DNA of 64,000 bases, from contig NC_016112.1 of NCBI RefSeq assembly GCF_000968535.2, positions 1,922,001 to 1,986,000 on the forward strand, written 5' to 3'. Positions 1 to 8,689 of this stretch are shown here, piece after piece. The first letter of the stretch is position 1; each line of letters starts with the position of its first letter. Both the position numbers and the translations under genes were made by a program. The notes under the pieces were generated by a model, which saw nothing but the letters and a program-made list of their open reading frames with translations, searched no databases and was not told the DNA's origin. Origin of the DNA: Methylotuvimicrobium alcaliphilum 20Z. GTDB lineage: Bacteria > Pseudomonadota > Gammaproteobacteria > Methylococcales > Methylomonadaceae.

Positions 1-689
1 AGCTTGACGTGCGCGGCATCAACGGCGGACTCGATGCCGGAGAGCCGGATATAAAGACGCCGGTCGATATGGCAGGTTGCCGAGACCGGCAGCGTTTGGC
101 CGGCGCAGTGCCGCATCGTTTCCAGTGCCTGCTCGACCGGCAGTTCGAAACAGAGCGTTCGTTCGGTTTCCGGTTTCGGTAGCACTTTGAGCGAGACTTC
201 GAGCAGCACGCCCAACGTGCCCATCGCGCCGGTCATCAGGCGCGAGACGTCGTAGCCGGCGACGTTCTTCATGACCCGTCCGCCGAAATTCAAAATTCGG
301 CCCTGGCCGTCGAGCAGTTTGATGCCGAGCACGAAATCTCTGGCCGCTCCGTTATAGGCGCGCCTGGGCCCCGAAAGCCCGGAAGCGATACAGCCGCCCA
401 GCGTCGCCGTTTCGTTGAAACCGGGCGGTTCGAAGGCCAGCATCTGGCCGTGTTCGCTCAATAGGCTTTCCAGTTCGTTCAACGGCGTTCCGGCTCGGAC
501 ACTGACGACCAGTTCCGTCGGATCGTAATCGACGATGCCGCGATACGGTCCGGTTTCCAGCTTCGAATCGTGCAGTCCTTTAGGATTGCCGTAAAAGTCT
601 TTGCTACCGCCGCCGCGAATGCAAAGCGCCTGTTTGTTCTCGTTCGCTTTGACGACGCATTCTGTGAGTTGTTCGACTATCGCTTCCAT
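1..689 (-). CDS. glcE: Glycolate oxidase FAD-binding subunit GlcE, 3' end missing
   Basis: Second subunit of the GlcDEF glycolate oxidase, which oxidises glycolate to glyoxylate at the membrane. Translating the minus strand from the ATG at 689 gives about 229 residues of an FAD-binding (PCMH-type) domain. It includes an LGGCIASGLSGPRRA stretch and an MKNVAGYDVSRLMTGAMGTLG stretch-like core typical of GlcE. The family is about 350 residues long, so the C-terminus lies beyond the left edge. The start codon is two bases after the stop of glcD, so the two are translationally linked, and glcF would be expected next outside the window. Identification is from sequence memory of the family; the glcD neighbour makes it firm. 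Confidence 0.9.
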   Translation of the reverse strand, partial: MEAIVEQLTECVVKANENKQALCIRGGGSKDFYGNPKGLHDSKLETGPYRGIVDYDPTELVVSVRAGTPLNELESLLSEHGQMLAFEPPGFNETATLGGCIASGLSGPRRAYNGAARDFVLGIKLLDGQGRILNFGGRVMKNVAGYDVSRLMTGAMGTLGVLLEVSLKVLPKPETERTLCFELPVEQALETMRHCAGQTLPVSATCHIDRRLYIRLSGIESAVDAAHVK

Positions 690-691
690 GT

Positions 692-2191
692 TCAGAATCT
701 CGGTAAATCCGGAAACTTTTCGTCGCCGCGATGGACATGCATCGCGCCGAATTCGGCGCAGCGGTGTAGTGACGGAATAGCCTTGCCGGGATTTAGCAGC
801 GAATCCGGATCGAATGCGGCTTTGACGGCATGAAACAGGTCGCGCTCGGCGTCGCCGAATTGCAGGCACATTTGATTCAATTTTTCGATGCCGACGCCGT
901 GTTCGCCGGTCAAGGAACCGCCGGCCTCGATGCATATTTCGAGGATTCGCGCGCCGAAGGCTTCGGCCTTTTCAAGTTCGCCGCTCCGGTTTGCGTCGTA
1001 TAGAATCAACGGGTGCAAATTGCCGTCGCCGGCATGAAACACATTCATGCAGCGCAGTCCGAATTCGGAAGACAAGTCTTCGATGCGGCGTAGAACCTCG
1101 GCGAGATGCTTGCGCGGAATTGTGCCGTCCATGCAGTAATAATCGGGCGAGACCCGGCCGGCCGCCGGAAAGGCGGCCTTGCGCCCGGCCCAAAAACGCC
1201 GGCGTTCGGCCTCACCGCGCGCGGTATCGATGCGGACCGCGCCGCTTTCGCGCATGATGTCCCGTATTTTCTCGATTTCTTCGGCAACCGCTTCGTTCGA
1301 GCCGTCGGATTCGCATAATACGATCGCGGCGGCATCGGGATCGTAGCCTGCATGAATAAAGGCTTCGACGGCCGCTATCGTCATCTTGTCCATCATTTCC
1401 AGACCGGCCGGCACGATGCCTGCCCGGATAATGTTCGCGACCGCCGCGCCGGCTTTTTTGATGTCGTCGAATGCGGCCATTACTAATTGCGCCGCTTCGG
1501 GTTTCGGCAGCAGTTTCACGGTGATTTCGGTGATGATGCCTAGCATACCCTCGCTGCCTGACATTAGAGCCAGTAAATCGAAGCCGGGACTGTCGAGCGC
1601 TTCCGAGCCGATTTCGAGCACATCGCCCTCGATAGTCAACACTCGCAGTTTCAGGATATTGTGCACGGTCAGTCCGTATTTCAGGCAGTGGACGCCGCCG
1701 GAATTTTCGGCGACGTTGCCGCCGATCGTGCAGGCAATTTGCGATGACGGGTCGGGCGCGTAATACAATCCGTAGGCTTCGGCTGCTTCGCTGATCGCAA
1801 GATTCCGCACGCCGGGTTGCACGCGCGCGGTACAGGCCACGGGGTCGATTTCGAGAATCTCGTTCAGTTTGGCGAGGGACAGCAATACGCCGTCGGCATG
1901 CGGCAGCGCGCCGCCGGAAAGTCCTGTGCCGGCCCCGCGCGCGACGACCGGAATTTTTTCCGCTTCGCAGATTTTCAGAATTTCGATGATCTCGGCTTCG
2001 CTGCCCGGTAAAACCACGACGATCGGTAGTTGCCGGTAAGCCGACAGTCCGTCGCATTCGTAGGGTCTGAGGTCTTCGGTCTCGTACAGCACCGATTCGG
2101 TCGGCAGAATGCTTTGGAAGGATTCGACTAAATTGGCGTGACGCATCTTGAAATGATTCGAAAGTGAATACGTGGGGAAATCGCTTAACAT
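692..2191 (-). CDS. glcD: Glycolate oxidase FAD-linked subunit GlcD
   Basis: Catalytic flavoprotein subunit of glycolate oxidase (glycolate to glyoxylate). The protein follows E. coli GlcD closely along its whole length: PYECDGLSAYR near the N-terminus, the FAD-binding ARGAGTGLSGGALP, APDPSSQIACTIGGNVAEN, FWAGRKAAFPAAGRVSPDYY, NVFHAGDGNLHPLILYD and GEHGVGIEK, ending in TLHRCAEFGAMHVH-like sequence (here SLHRCAEFGAMHVH). The ATG at 2191 gives 499 residues, the same length as the E. coli protein. A TTG at 2239 would lie inside a repeat element and an ATG at 2146 is also possible; neither has a clear ribosome-binding site. In autotrophic or methanotrophic metabolism this enzyme would salvage 2-phosphoglycolate carbon (inference). 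Confidence 0.93.
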   Translation of the reverse strand: MLSDFPTYSLSNHFKMRHANLVESFQSILPTESVLYETEDLRPYECDGLSAYRQLPIVVVLPGSEAEIIEILKICEAEKIPVVARGAGTGLSGGALPHADGVLLSLAKLNEILEIDPVACTARVQPGVRNLAISEAAEAYGLYYAPDPSSQIACTIGGNVAENSGGVHCLKYGLTVHNILKLRVLTIEGDVLEIGSEALDSPGFDLLALMSGSEGMLGIITEITVKLLPKPEAAQLVMAAFDDIKKAGAAVANIIRAGIVPAGLEMMDKMTIAAVEAFIHAGYDPDAAAIVLCESDGSNEAVAEEIEKIRDIMRESGAVRIDTARGEAERRRFWAGRKAAFPAAGRVSPDYYCMDGTIPRKHLAEVLRRIEDLSSEFGLRCMNVFHAGDGNLHPLILYDANRSGELEKAEAFGARILEICIEAGGSLTGEHGVGIEKLNQMCLQFGDAERDLFHAVKAAFDPDSLLNPGKAIPSLHRCAEFGAMHVHRGDEKFPDLPRF

Positions 2192-2234
2192 AACAGAAAA
2201 TTCGTTTTTCCCTAAGGTGTGTTGTATATACTTC

Positions 2235-2431
2235 AGCAATTCTCAGTTTGAGCAGTTTCGCCGATTTTAGGGGGTGGGGTATGCCTGTCGAGGAACGCCG
2301 TAAACCCATCCATGGGGGCTTGGCGGCAGCTCGAACGCCAAGGATGGCGTGAATGCAGATTTTGCAGGAGCAAAAATCTGCAAGCGCCAAGCATACCCCA
2401 CACCCTTTTTGATCTCCAAATTGGGAATTGC
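2235..2431. repeat. Palindromic repeat element, family 1, copy A
   Basis: One of three copies of an approximately 200-bp element (others at 25081-25292 and 47258-47470). Its ends read AGCAATT...GGGAATTGC, and just inside them GGGTGTGGGGTATGC pairs with GCATACCCCACACCC, giving an imperfect inverted repeat of about 40 bp. The interior carries two smaller palindromes (CCATCCATGG; GCATTCACGCCATCC/GGATGGCGTGAATGC) and the pair GCAGATTTT/AAAATCTGC. There is no coding capacity. It fills the gap between the divergent glcD and cupin genes and so lies in their promoter region. Confidence 0.85.
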
Positions 2432-2521
2432 GGACTAATTGGTATAGAAAACAGGGTGATGCATAATTCCCCCGTTCTTGATTAATTCGATTAAATCTTC
2501 ACGCAATGCCTGGAAAAATCA

Positions 2522-2908
2522 ATGCAAGCATCGATCAAAAAACTAAACCTCGAAGATGAATTTTACACTCCGGAGCAGTGTTTCATTATCGAGCAGTCCA
2601 ATAGCGGCGACGATCCGGACGTGTCCATTGCAAGGGCCCGCGTCGAGCCAGGCGTTACGACACGCTGGCATCGCCTTGTCGGAACCGTCGAGCGTTATGT
2701 CATCATACAAGGCTTAGGACGGGTTGAAGTCGGAAGTTTATTGCCGCAAGAAGTTGCGCCCGGCGATATCGTGTTGATTCCTCCAGAGTGCCGTCAACGG
2801 ATTGCCAATATCGGATCGGAAGATTTGATTTTTCTTGCGATCTGCACCCCACGTTTTTCGGATGCTGTTTACTTTGATATCGAAGATCATTCGAAGGGAT
2901 TAGCATAG
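2522..2908 (+). CDS. Cupin-domain protein
   Basis: Single small cupin fold of 128 residues. The first cupin motif is visible around residues 43-68 (PGVTTRWHRLVGTVERYVI then QGLGRVEVG) and the second around 78-98 (PGDIVLIPPECRQRIANIG). In metal-binding cupins these carry HxH...E and a later H. Here one of the first two histidines is Trp and the second-motif His is not at its usual place, so metal binding may be weakened or absent. It could be a sugar-isomerase-like or sensory cupin; no substrate can be assigned. It is transcribed away from glcD, across repeat copy A, with no close downstream partner. Confidence 0.7.
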   Translation: MQASIKKLNLEDEFYTPEQCFIIEQSNSGDDPDVSIARARVEPGVTTRWHRLVGTVERYVIIQGLGRVEVGSLLPQEVAPGDIVLIPPECRQRIANIGSEDLIFLAICTPRFSDAVYFDIEDHSKGLA

Positions 2909-3266
2909 ATGTAAAGCTACTCCTTGCCAGGTGATTTTAGATTTTATCTCAAGCTCCTCAAGTTCTACTCGGAAACGACACTCGCATTATCTTTGCTTGT
3001 CAGCGCCCAATCTCAGCTAGTCAAAAAGTGCAGGGAATGATTCAATTTCATTGTCGAAAGCTATAATTGAGGTATTCTATTTTTAGAGGTTCATTAGGTT
3101 TTATAATCGGCCGCTTAGATTTTAAAAAACCATTCTAAGTATCGAGCCGGAAATCACGCATCTCGTAAATTTAGCTTGCTGACTCGATGAAAGCAATTAG
3201 GGTAACCAAACCATTAGGTTAGCAATTAATCGCTCAATAATAATTATAAATTTTGGAGGGGTAAAC
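2909..3266. other. Intergenic stretch without recognised gene
   Basis: AT-rich spacer between the cupin gene and the BLUF gene. It contains a TATAAT at about 3098-3103 without a convincing -35 box, and a strong Shine-Dalgarno run (TTGGAGGGG) a few bases before the BLUF start. No open reading frame with a plausible start, no tRNA and no repeat family member was seen. Confidence 0.5.
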
Positions 3267-4151
3267 ATGTTAGTCCGTATGCTTTATATCAGTTCGGCGA
3301 CTAGTTCGATGAGTGATGAGGATATGTTGAACATGCTTGAGAAGTGCCGAATAAATAATGCTGCTCGCAATATTACCGGCATGTTGTTGTACTGCCAGGA
3401 TACCTTCGTTCAAGTTTTGGAAGGCGAAGATAAGGATGTAGACGCGCTTTTCAACTGTATTAAAAAAGATCCGCGTCATAGCGGGGTCAACATCCTTGAA
3501 CGTAAAGTTGTTGATAAAAGACAGTTTCCCGATTGGAGCATGGGATTTAAAAAAATTACCGATGCGGACTTATCGAATGTGGAAGGACTTAATTCATTTT
3601 TTGAGCATGATGCCGGGTCGGATTATTTCATACACGAGCAAAACATCGTTTCGCTGCTAATGCAGCATTTTAGAAAAAAATATCAAGCTCAAATGGCTCA
3701 CGCCGAATTGCCCACGGAAGATGTGAATCCTCTGATTGGAAGTTTGCATAAAACAATCATTAAAGCCGTCAATGTTTTAGCCGTTTTAATGGTAGCGGTG
3801 ATCCTATTCGGAGTTTGGGATGTCGTTGTCGTTATTTTCGATAAATTATTTACTCCGCCTTATCTAATGCTGACAGTCAGCGATATCTTGGCAACTTTCG
3901 GATCGTTCATGATGGTTTTGATTGCCATCGAAATTTTTATCAATATTACGCTGTACCTACGTACCGATGTCATTCCGATAAGGTTAGTACTTGCAACCGC
4001 AGTTATGGCGGTTGCTCGGAAAATTATCATCTTTGATTATAAAGCGATCGATCCGCAGTATGTTTATGCATCAGGCGTTGTTTTACTGGCTTTAGGCGTT
4101 ACTTATTGGATTGTTGGAAAGTATCACTCGGAAGAAGATAAAACGATTTAA
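3267..4151 (+). CDS. BLUF photoreceptor fused to PsiE-like membrane domain
   Basis: Residues 1-97 form a BLUF (blue-light sensing using FAD) domain. The flavin-pocket residues line up with cyanobacterial Slr1694 at a constant offset of one: Tyr7, Asn31, Gln49 (FVQVLEG), Trp90 and Met92 (FPDWSMGF). After a linker (about 98-160) come four predicted membrane helices (about 165-190, 203-230, 236-256, 265-285). They resemble E. coli PsiE, the phosphate-starvation-inducible inner-membrane protein; compare AVARKIIIFDYK here with AIVRLIIVDHK in PsiE. The predicted product is a light-responsive inner-membrane protein with its sensor in the cytoplasm. The output of PsiE is unknown, so the signalled process cannot be named. 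It is monocistronic, with strong SD GGAGGGG. The domain calls are from visible residues; the function is inference. Confidence 0.88.
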   Translation: MLVRMLYISSATSSMSDEDMLNMLEKCRINNAARNITGMLLYCQDTFVQVLEGEDKDVDALFNCIKKDPRHSGVNILERKVVDKRQFPDWSMGFKKITDADLSNVEGLNSFFEHDAGSDYFIHEQNIVSLLMQHFRKKYQAQMAHAELPTEDVNPLIGSLHKTIIKAVNVLAVLMVAVILFGVWDVVVVIFDKLFTPPYLMLTVSDILATFGSFMMVLIAIEIFINITLYLRTDVIPIRLVLATAVMAVARKIIIFDYKAIDPQYVYASGVVLLALGVTYWIVGKYHSEEDKTI

Positions 4152-4166
4152 GATTTTGTCGCAAAT

Positions 4167-4362
4167 ATACCTTTCGCACTTCAAATTTCGGCAGTGCCTG
4201 AGGAGGCGCCGGGGTGCTAGGTCGACTTTTGCTCCTGCAAAATCGACATTCACGCCATCCATGGCGCTCGCAAAGGCTTTGCCAGCATGGAGCCTACAGG
4301 GACGTATTCACGGCGTCCTTTGACGTGCACCCCGGTGCCGAATTTTGATCTACGATGGGTAT
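4167..4362. repeat. Palindromic repeat element, family 2, simple copy
   Basis: One of six copies in the window (4167, 35008, 39739, 42645, 45502, 58809). The left end is ATACCTTTCGCACTTCAAAT and the right end reads GATCTACGATGGGTAT; the two are imperfect inverted repeats. They continue as TTTCGGCAGTGC and GCACCCCGGTGCCGAA. The interior has AATCGACATTCACGCCATCC, a CCATGGC palindrome, and GACGTATTCACGGCGTCC. Short reading frames across it are by-products of the repeat. It sits just after the BLUF gene. Confidence 0.85.
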
Positions 4363-4474
4363 AATTTCCGTATTTTTGGAAAGTTCAGTTGCTCGATTGA
4401 CCGATACTAAGAGAGTTCTTCACTTAAGGCTAGGTGAGGGACTGAGGGAATGTCAAAGTTTTTGGCGACCCCCC

Positions 4475-4654
4475 GCATAAGCGCCAACTTAAAAGAAGGA
4501 ACGCGTCATTCTTCCTGGGATTGGCGGAATCCAGGGCCACGGATGGCAATGCGTAGCACCACATCAATGTAACATGGAGATAGACAACCCATACCGATAT
4601 AACGAATAAAGCCATAAACGCACTATAGAATAGGCACTAAGTTGGCGCTTATGC
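4475..4654. repeat. MITE-like element with 17-bp perfect inverted ends
   Basis: GCATAAGCGCCAACTTA at 4475-4491 is repeated in perfect inverted orientation at 4638-4654, enclosing about 180 bp with no coding capacity. The core contains GGGATTGGCGGAATCCAGGG and CATTCTTCCTGG, which resemble the core of the element at 62215-62371. This suggests a shared family with different ends. No clear target-site duplication was found. It lies upstream of the OmpA-like lipoprotein gene, whose promoter must lie in the remaining 150 bp. Confidence 0.75.
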
Positions 4655-4809
4655 CCCCGTGCCTTGCATACGCTATTGCCGAAATTTTATGCGATAAGTG
4701 TATCTCAAAAATCATGCAGCTAAATATTGTTCAGCTCAGCTTTAATTTAGTGTTTTAATCTGTACCAATAAAGAACCCTTAATGGCTTCAAATTTATCTA
4801 TGAGAATCT

Positions 4810-5670
4810 ATGTTCATGAAAAATAAATGTTTAATACTGGCTGTTAGCTCCGTACTTTTATCGGCTTGTGTGACCGATCCTTACTCCGGGCAATCCCGGA
4901 TGAGCAAGACTGCGATGGGAACCGGCATAGGCGCGGCAGTAGGTGCCGGCGCCGGCACTTTATTCGGCGGTAACGACTGGAAAAATGCGGGCCTGGGTGC
5001 ACTAGCCGGAGGCGCGGTCGGTGCTGCGGTCGGTCTGTATATGGATAATCAAGAACAAGAGATGCGCGAATCCTTGCAAGGTACCGGCATCGAAATACAA
5101 AGAAGTTCGGAAAATACACTCAACCTGACGATGCCGAGCAGTATTACGTTCGGCTTCGATTCCGCGCAATTGACACCCCAGGCGATGACCGCCTTGGATT
5201 CCGTTGCCAATATTTTGAATCATTATCCCGAATCTAACATTACGGTAACCGGACATACCGACGATGTCGGTAGCGAAAGTTATAATCTTAAATTGTCCGA
5301 TCAACGGGCCGGCGGTGTTTCAAATTATTTGGTTCAGCGCGGAGTCAATTATGCTCGGATCACACAGCAAGGGATGGGGAAATCGATGCCGAAAGTCCCC
5401 AATACTAGCGAAGAGAATCGAGCTCAAAACCGGCGTGTCGAATTGGCCATCGTCGCTACTCAAAGCTCTGCACCTCAAGGAGCTAATCCTCAGCAGCAAC
5501 CTCAAGGGGGTATGCAGCAACAGAATTATCCTCAGCAACCACAGGGAGGTTACCCGCAACAGGGCTATCCCCAACAACAAAGCTATCCTCAGCAACCGCA
5601 GGGTGGTTATCCTCAACAATATCCGCAACAACCCGGTTATCCGCAGCAGCAATATAATTATCCACGATGA
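4810..5670 (+). CDS. OmpA-family lipoprotein with glycine zipper and Q/P/G/Y tail
   Basis: A 286-residue outer-membrane lipoprotein of the YiaD/Pal-like type. The signal peptide ends in lipobox LLSAC (Cys20). Residues 35-77 are a glycine-zipper segment (GTGIGAAVGAGAGT, then GALAGGAVGAAVG). Residues 108-215 are an OmpA C-terminal peptidoglycan-binding domain with TGHTDDVGS and NRRVEL. The last 65 residues are a low-complexity tail built on PQQPQGGYPQQ-like units, unusual for this family and disordered or self-associating by composition. It probably tethers the outer membrane to peptidoglycan. Two in-frame ATGs (4810 and 4816) are possible starts. A hairpin at 5735-5754 lies after the gene. Confidence 0.88.
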   Translation: MFMKNKCLILAVSSVLLSACVTDPYSGQSRMSKTAMGTGIGAAVGAGAGTLFGGNDWKNAGLGALAGGAVGAAVGLYMDNQEQEMRESLQGTGIEIQRSSENTLNLTMPSSITFGFDSAQLTPQAMTALDSVANILNHYPESNITVTGHTDDVGSESYNLKLSDQRAGGVSNYLVQRGVNYARITQQGMGKSMPKVPNTSEENRAQNRRVELAIVATQSSAPQGANPQQQPQGGMQQQNYPQQPQGGYPQQGYPQQQSYPQQPQGGYPQQYPQQPGYPQQQYNYPR

Positions 5671-5734
5671 ATTCTTGGTCGATTCATAGGATACAAGATA
5701 GAAACGAGTTATAGACTTCGCGTGTCGATTAGGT

Positions 5735-5754
5735 CGTGACGCTCCGGCGTCACG
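5735..5754. repeat. Short perfect hairpin, GCTCC-tip type
   Basis: CGTGACGC-TCCG-GCGTCACG forms an 8-bp perfect stem 65 bp after the OmpA-like gene and is followed by CGTCTTTCGGGTTTT, so it may act as a weak terminator. Its tip resembles the hairpin arrays at 47545-47650 and 50119-50222. Confidence 0.5.
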
Positions 5755-5909
5755 CGTCTTTCGGGTTTTCGCAGGGAGTGGATGCGAAGCCAAAAAAATC
5801 ACTTAATTTCATATCAAGTCATTCGTGGAAAATTTGTTCAATCGCATCTATTCGACAAGTTCGTTGAACTGTTGCAAACTGAGCAAAAAAGCGTCGCAAT
5901 GGGTGATTT

Positions 5910-8537
5910 ATGAAGAAATTATCAGAAAAACTCGGCAGCATTTTTGCTGGTTTGGAAGCCTTTTTGATTCAGTTCCCGAAAACGGTCATAGTTTTATTGT
6001 TGATCACTTGCGGATTCAGTTTGCACTACACCTTTCATAATCTCGGTATAAACACCGACACGACCGAGATATTGTCGAAAAAGTTGCCGTTTTTGCAGGA
6101 CCGGGCCCGTTTTCTGGAAACCTTTCCGCAGGACGAAGAGGCTATTCTCGTCGTGGTCGATGCCGAGACGCCGGAAAGGGCCGCGCAGGCGGTTGCGTAC
6201 CTGGGAGGGCGTTTTAGGCGGGAAACCGAAGGAGTCGAGTCGGTTTATGCACCGGGAGAGGGTGCGTTTTTCGACCATCATGGCTTGCTTTATTTGGATC
6301 TCGAAACGCTCAATGAATTGGCGGCGAATTTGATCGAAGCGCAACCCTTTATCGGCGCATTATCGAGCGATAACACGCTGAAGAGTTTCTTAGCCATTCT
6401 CGGACTGGCCTTGACCGCCGAAGATCGCGAGTTGCCGGTGGATCTGAATCCATTGTTGAAAAATGTCGGTCATGTGACCGAGGGTTTACTCGATGACCGG
6501 GATATCCTTCTGTCATGGCAACAATTGATGTTGAGCGATGAGCAGGATTTATTGAGTACGAAACGCTTTATTTTGTTGAAGCCCGTGCTCGATTACACTG
6601 AGTTGATTCCGAGTGAAAAAGCCTTGCAAAGTGTTCGCGCGATAGTCGCGGATGCGAAATCGGCGCTTCCCGATGTGTCGATACGCTTGACCGGCGAAGT
6701 TGTATTGGAACATGACGAATTGGAAAGCGTTCAGCGCAGTGCGCAAATCGCTTCGTTTTTTTCGATGATTCTGGTGTGTACGGCCTTGTTTATCGGCTTG
6801 CGCTCGGTGAAATTGGTGTTGATTACCTTTACCGTTTTGTTGATGGGATTGGTGTTGACCGCAGGATTCGCCACCGTGGCGGTCGGACATCTGAACCTGA
6901 TTTCGGTATCGTTCGCGGTGCTTTATATCGGCATCGGGGTCGATTATACGATACAGCTCAGTTTGCGCTACCAAGAGTTTTTGCAACAACAGGTTCCGCA
7001 ACAACAAGCGCTGATTCAAGCCGTGCGAAAAGTCGGACCGTCGATCATGCTTTGCGCCGTGACGACCGCAGTCGGTTTTTTTTCTTTCGTTCCGACTGCG
7101 TATACCGGAGTTTCCGAGCTCGGCGTGATTGCCGGCGGGGGTATGTTTATTGCCTTAGTCGTGTCGGTAACGGTATTGCCGGCATTGTTACAGCTGTTTC
7201 CCCTCAAGTCTGGAGGTAAGCTGTCTCAAAGCACCTTTCCAGATTGGGTTTACGAGATTCCGATGCGGCATCATTTGCGCATTAAATGGATGGCGCTCGC
7301 TTTAACGCTCGCCGGTTTAGGCTTATTGACGCAAGTGCGATTCGATTTCAATCCCTTGAACTTGCGCGACCCGAAAAGCGAATCTGTTGCTACTTTTTTA
7401 GAGTTGCTGGAAACCAAACAGACCTCGCCGATGACCTTGACGATACTGGCGGACAATGAATTGGAAGCGCTCGACAAGGCGCGGCAATTGAGCCGCTTGC
7501 CATCGGTCGAATCGGCGCTGACGATCTTCGACTTCATTCCGGAGGATCAAGAAGTCAAGCTCGATACGATTCACGAGCTGGCTTTGCTAATGGGTTTTCG
7601 CTTCGCTACGTTTCCGCCGTTGCAGCAAGACAACATCGACAATCATTTGACGGCCTTGACGCAATTTAAAAATCATATCGAACAACATTTACAGGATCAC
7701 CCCGTCAGCGAATTGAGTGGCAATTTATTGAGGCTACGCCACGCTTTGGAGAGTTTTTTGCTTCAATTGCAATCGAAATCCTTGCCCGAACAAGAAAGCA
7801 TGTTGAACCGCTTGCAAAACAATCTGCTGGGCACCTTGCCGGATACGATGAATCTGCTATTGCAAGTCCTCGATGCCGATATCGTGACGCTTGAAAGCTT
7901 GCCGAAGGATTTATCCGAACGTTGGCTCAGCAAGGACGGTATTTTCCGTATTCAAGTCTTTCCGAGTAAAAACCTTGGCGACCACGAAAACCTGAAGCAA
8001 TTCGTTGCCGAAGTGAGGGGAATTGCGCCGAATGCCACCGATTTGCCGGTGATTTATATCGAGTCGGGCAATGCGGTAGTCAAGGCCTTTCAACAAGCCT
8101 TGGTCGGCGCGCTTGTTGCCATCACGTTCGTTTTGTTGCTGGTCAATCGCAGTATTAAAGATACATTTCTAATTTTGTTGCCGTTGTTGATGACCGCGAT
8201 ATTGACTGCCGCCTCGACAGTCGTGATGGATAACCCTTTTAATTTCGCGAATATCATCGTGATACCGCTACTTTTTGGGCTTGGCGTCGACAGCGGCATT
8301 TACATCATGAACCGGTTGAGGAGTATGCCGGACGAACAGCGAAGCGTATTACAAACCAGTACGGCACGGGGCGTTATTTTCAGCAGTCTGACGACCTTGT
8401 GCAGTTTAGTCAGCATGGCATTTACGCCGCATCTGGGCTTGGCCAGTATGGGTTTGCTGCTATCGATCGGTTTGCTATTGATGATTGTCTGTACGACCTT
8501 GGTCTTGCCGGCTTGTGCTCATAAGAGAGCGAATTGA
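5910..8537 (+). CDS. hpnN: HpnN-type hopanoid RND transporter (MMPL family)
   Basis: An 875-residue inner-membrane RND/MMPL transporter. The N-terminus carries one helix (about 25-45) followed by GINTDTTEILSKKLPF and FPQDEEAILVVVDA, matching the hopanoid-associated HpnN family. The first membrane bundle is at about 280-430 (GIGVDYTIQLSLRYQEF), followed by a large periplasmic loop and a second bundle at about 705-870 (PLLFGLGVDSGIYIMNRL). Known HpnN proteins move hopanoids from the inner to the outer membrane. The protein is close to full family length with no break. No hpn biosynthesis genes are adjacent, so its assignment rests on sequence alone. It is convergent with the DUF389 gene. Confidence 0.82.
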   Translation: MKKLSEKLGSIFAGLEAFLIQFPKTVIVLLLITCGFSLHYTFHNLGINTDTTEILSKKLPFLQDRARFLETFPQDEEAILVVVDAETPERAAQAVAYLGGRFRRETEGVESVYAPGEGAFFDHHGLLYLDLETLNELAANLIEAQPFIGALSSDNTLKSFLAILGLALTAEDRELPVDLNPLLKNVGHVTEGLLDDRDILLSWQQLMLSDEQDLLSTKRFILLKPVLDYTELIPSEKALQSVRAIVADAKSALPDVSIRLTGEVVLEHDELESVQRSAQIASFFSMILVCTALFIGLRSVKLVLITFTVLLMGLVLTAGFATVAVGHLNLISVSFAVLYIGIGVDYTIQLSLRYQEFLQQQVPQQQALIQAVRKVGPSIMLCAVTTAVGFFSFVPTAYTGVSELGVIAGGGMFIALVVSVTVLPALLQLFPLKSGGKLSQSTFPDWVYEIPMRHHLRIKWMALALTLAGLGLLTQVRFDFNPLNLRDPKSESVATFLELLETKQTSPMTLTILADNELEALDKARQLSRLPSVESALTIFDFIPEDQEVKLDTIHELALLMGFRFATFPPLQQDNIDNHLTALTQFKNHIEQHLQDHPVSELSGNLLRLRHALESFLLQLQSKSLPEQESMLNRLQNNLLGTLPDTMNLLLQVLDADIVTLESLPKDLSERWLSKDGIFRIQVFPSKNLGDHENLKQFVAEVRGIAPNATDLPVIYIESGNAVVKAFQQALVGALVAITFVLLLVNRSIKDTFLILLPLLMTAILTAASTVVMDNPFNFANIIVIPLLFGLGVDSGIYIMNRLRSMPDEQRSVLQTSTARGVIFSSLTTLCSLVSMAFTPHLGLASMGLLLSIGLLLMIVCTTLVLPACAHKRAN

Positions 8538-8574
8538 AGCGTTAAATGGACAGGGGTCGAGGTCAATTTTTTGT

Positions 8575-8597
8575 GGACGGGTTTACAAAACCCGTCC
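8575..8597. other. Hairpin between convergent genes
   Basis: GGACGGGTTT and AAACCCGTCC form a 10-bp perfect stem with a three-base loop between the stops of hpnN and the DUF389 gene. There is no U-tract on either side, so rho-independent termination is doubtful. It may still protect the 3' ends of the two transcripts. Confidence 0.4.
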
Positions 8598-8689
8598 GGC
8601 GGTGATGTATTTTTTGTGCTCAAGATTGTTGGTCTATGCCTTGTTCCCGGACTTGAGAACAAGGCTAATGACCGGCTTGGTTTTTCCGG

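Noticed and set aside
1212-2390. A 392-codon open frame on the minus strand overlapping glcD
   Set aside because: It is a shadow in another frame of glcD, Arg-rich without family resemblance, and starts inside a repeat element.
4111-4323. Short open frame after the BLUF gene
   Set aside because: It runs through the family-2 repeat; similar frames appear wherever this repeat lies.
4475-4654. Small RNA gene between two genes
   Set aside because: Structure is explained by 17-bp inverted ends of a MITE-like element; no promoter or terminator seen.
6549-7019. 156-codon minus-strand frame within hpnN
   Set aside because: Antisense shadow of a well-supported long gene; no start signal.
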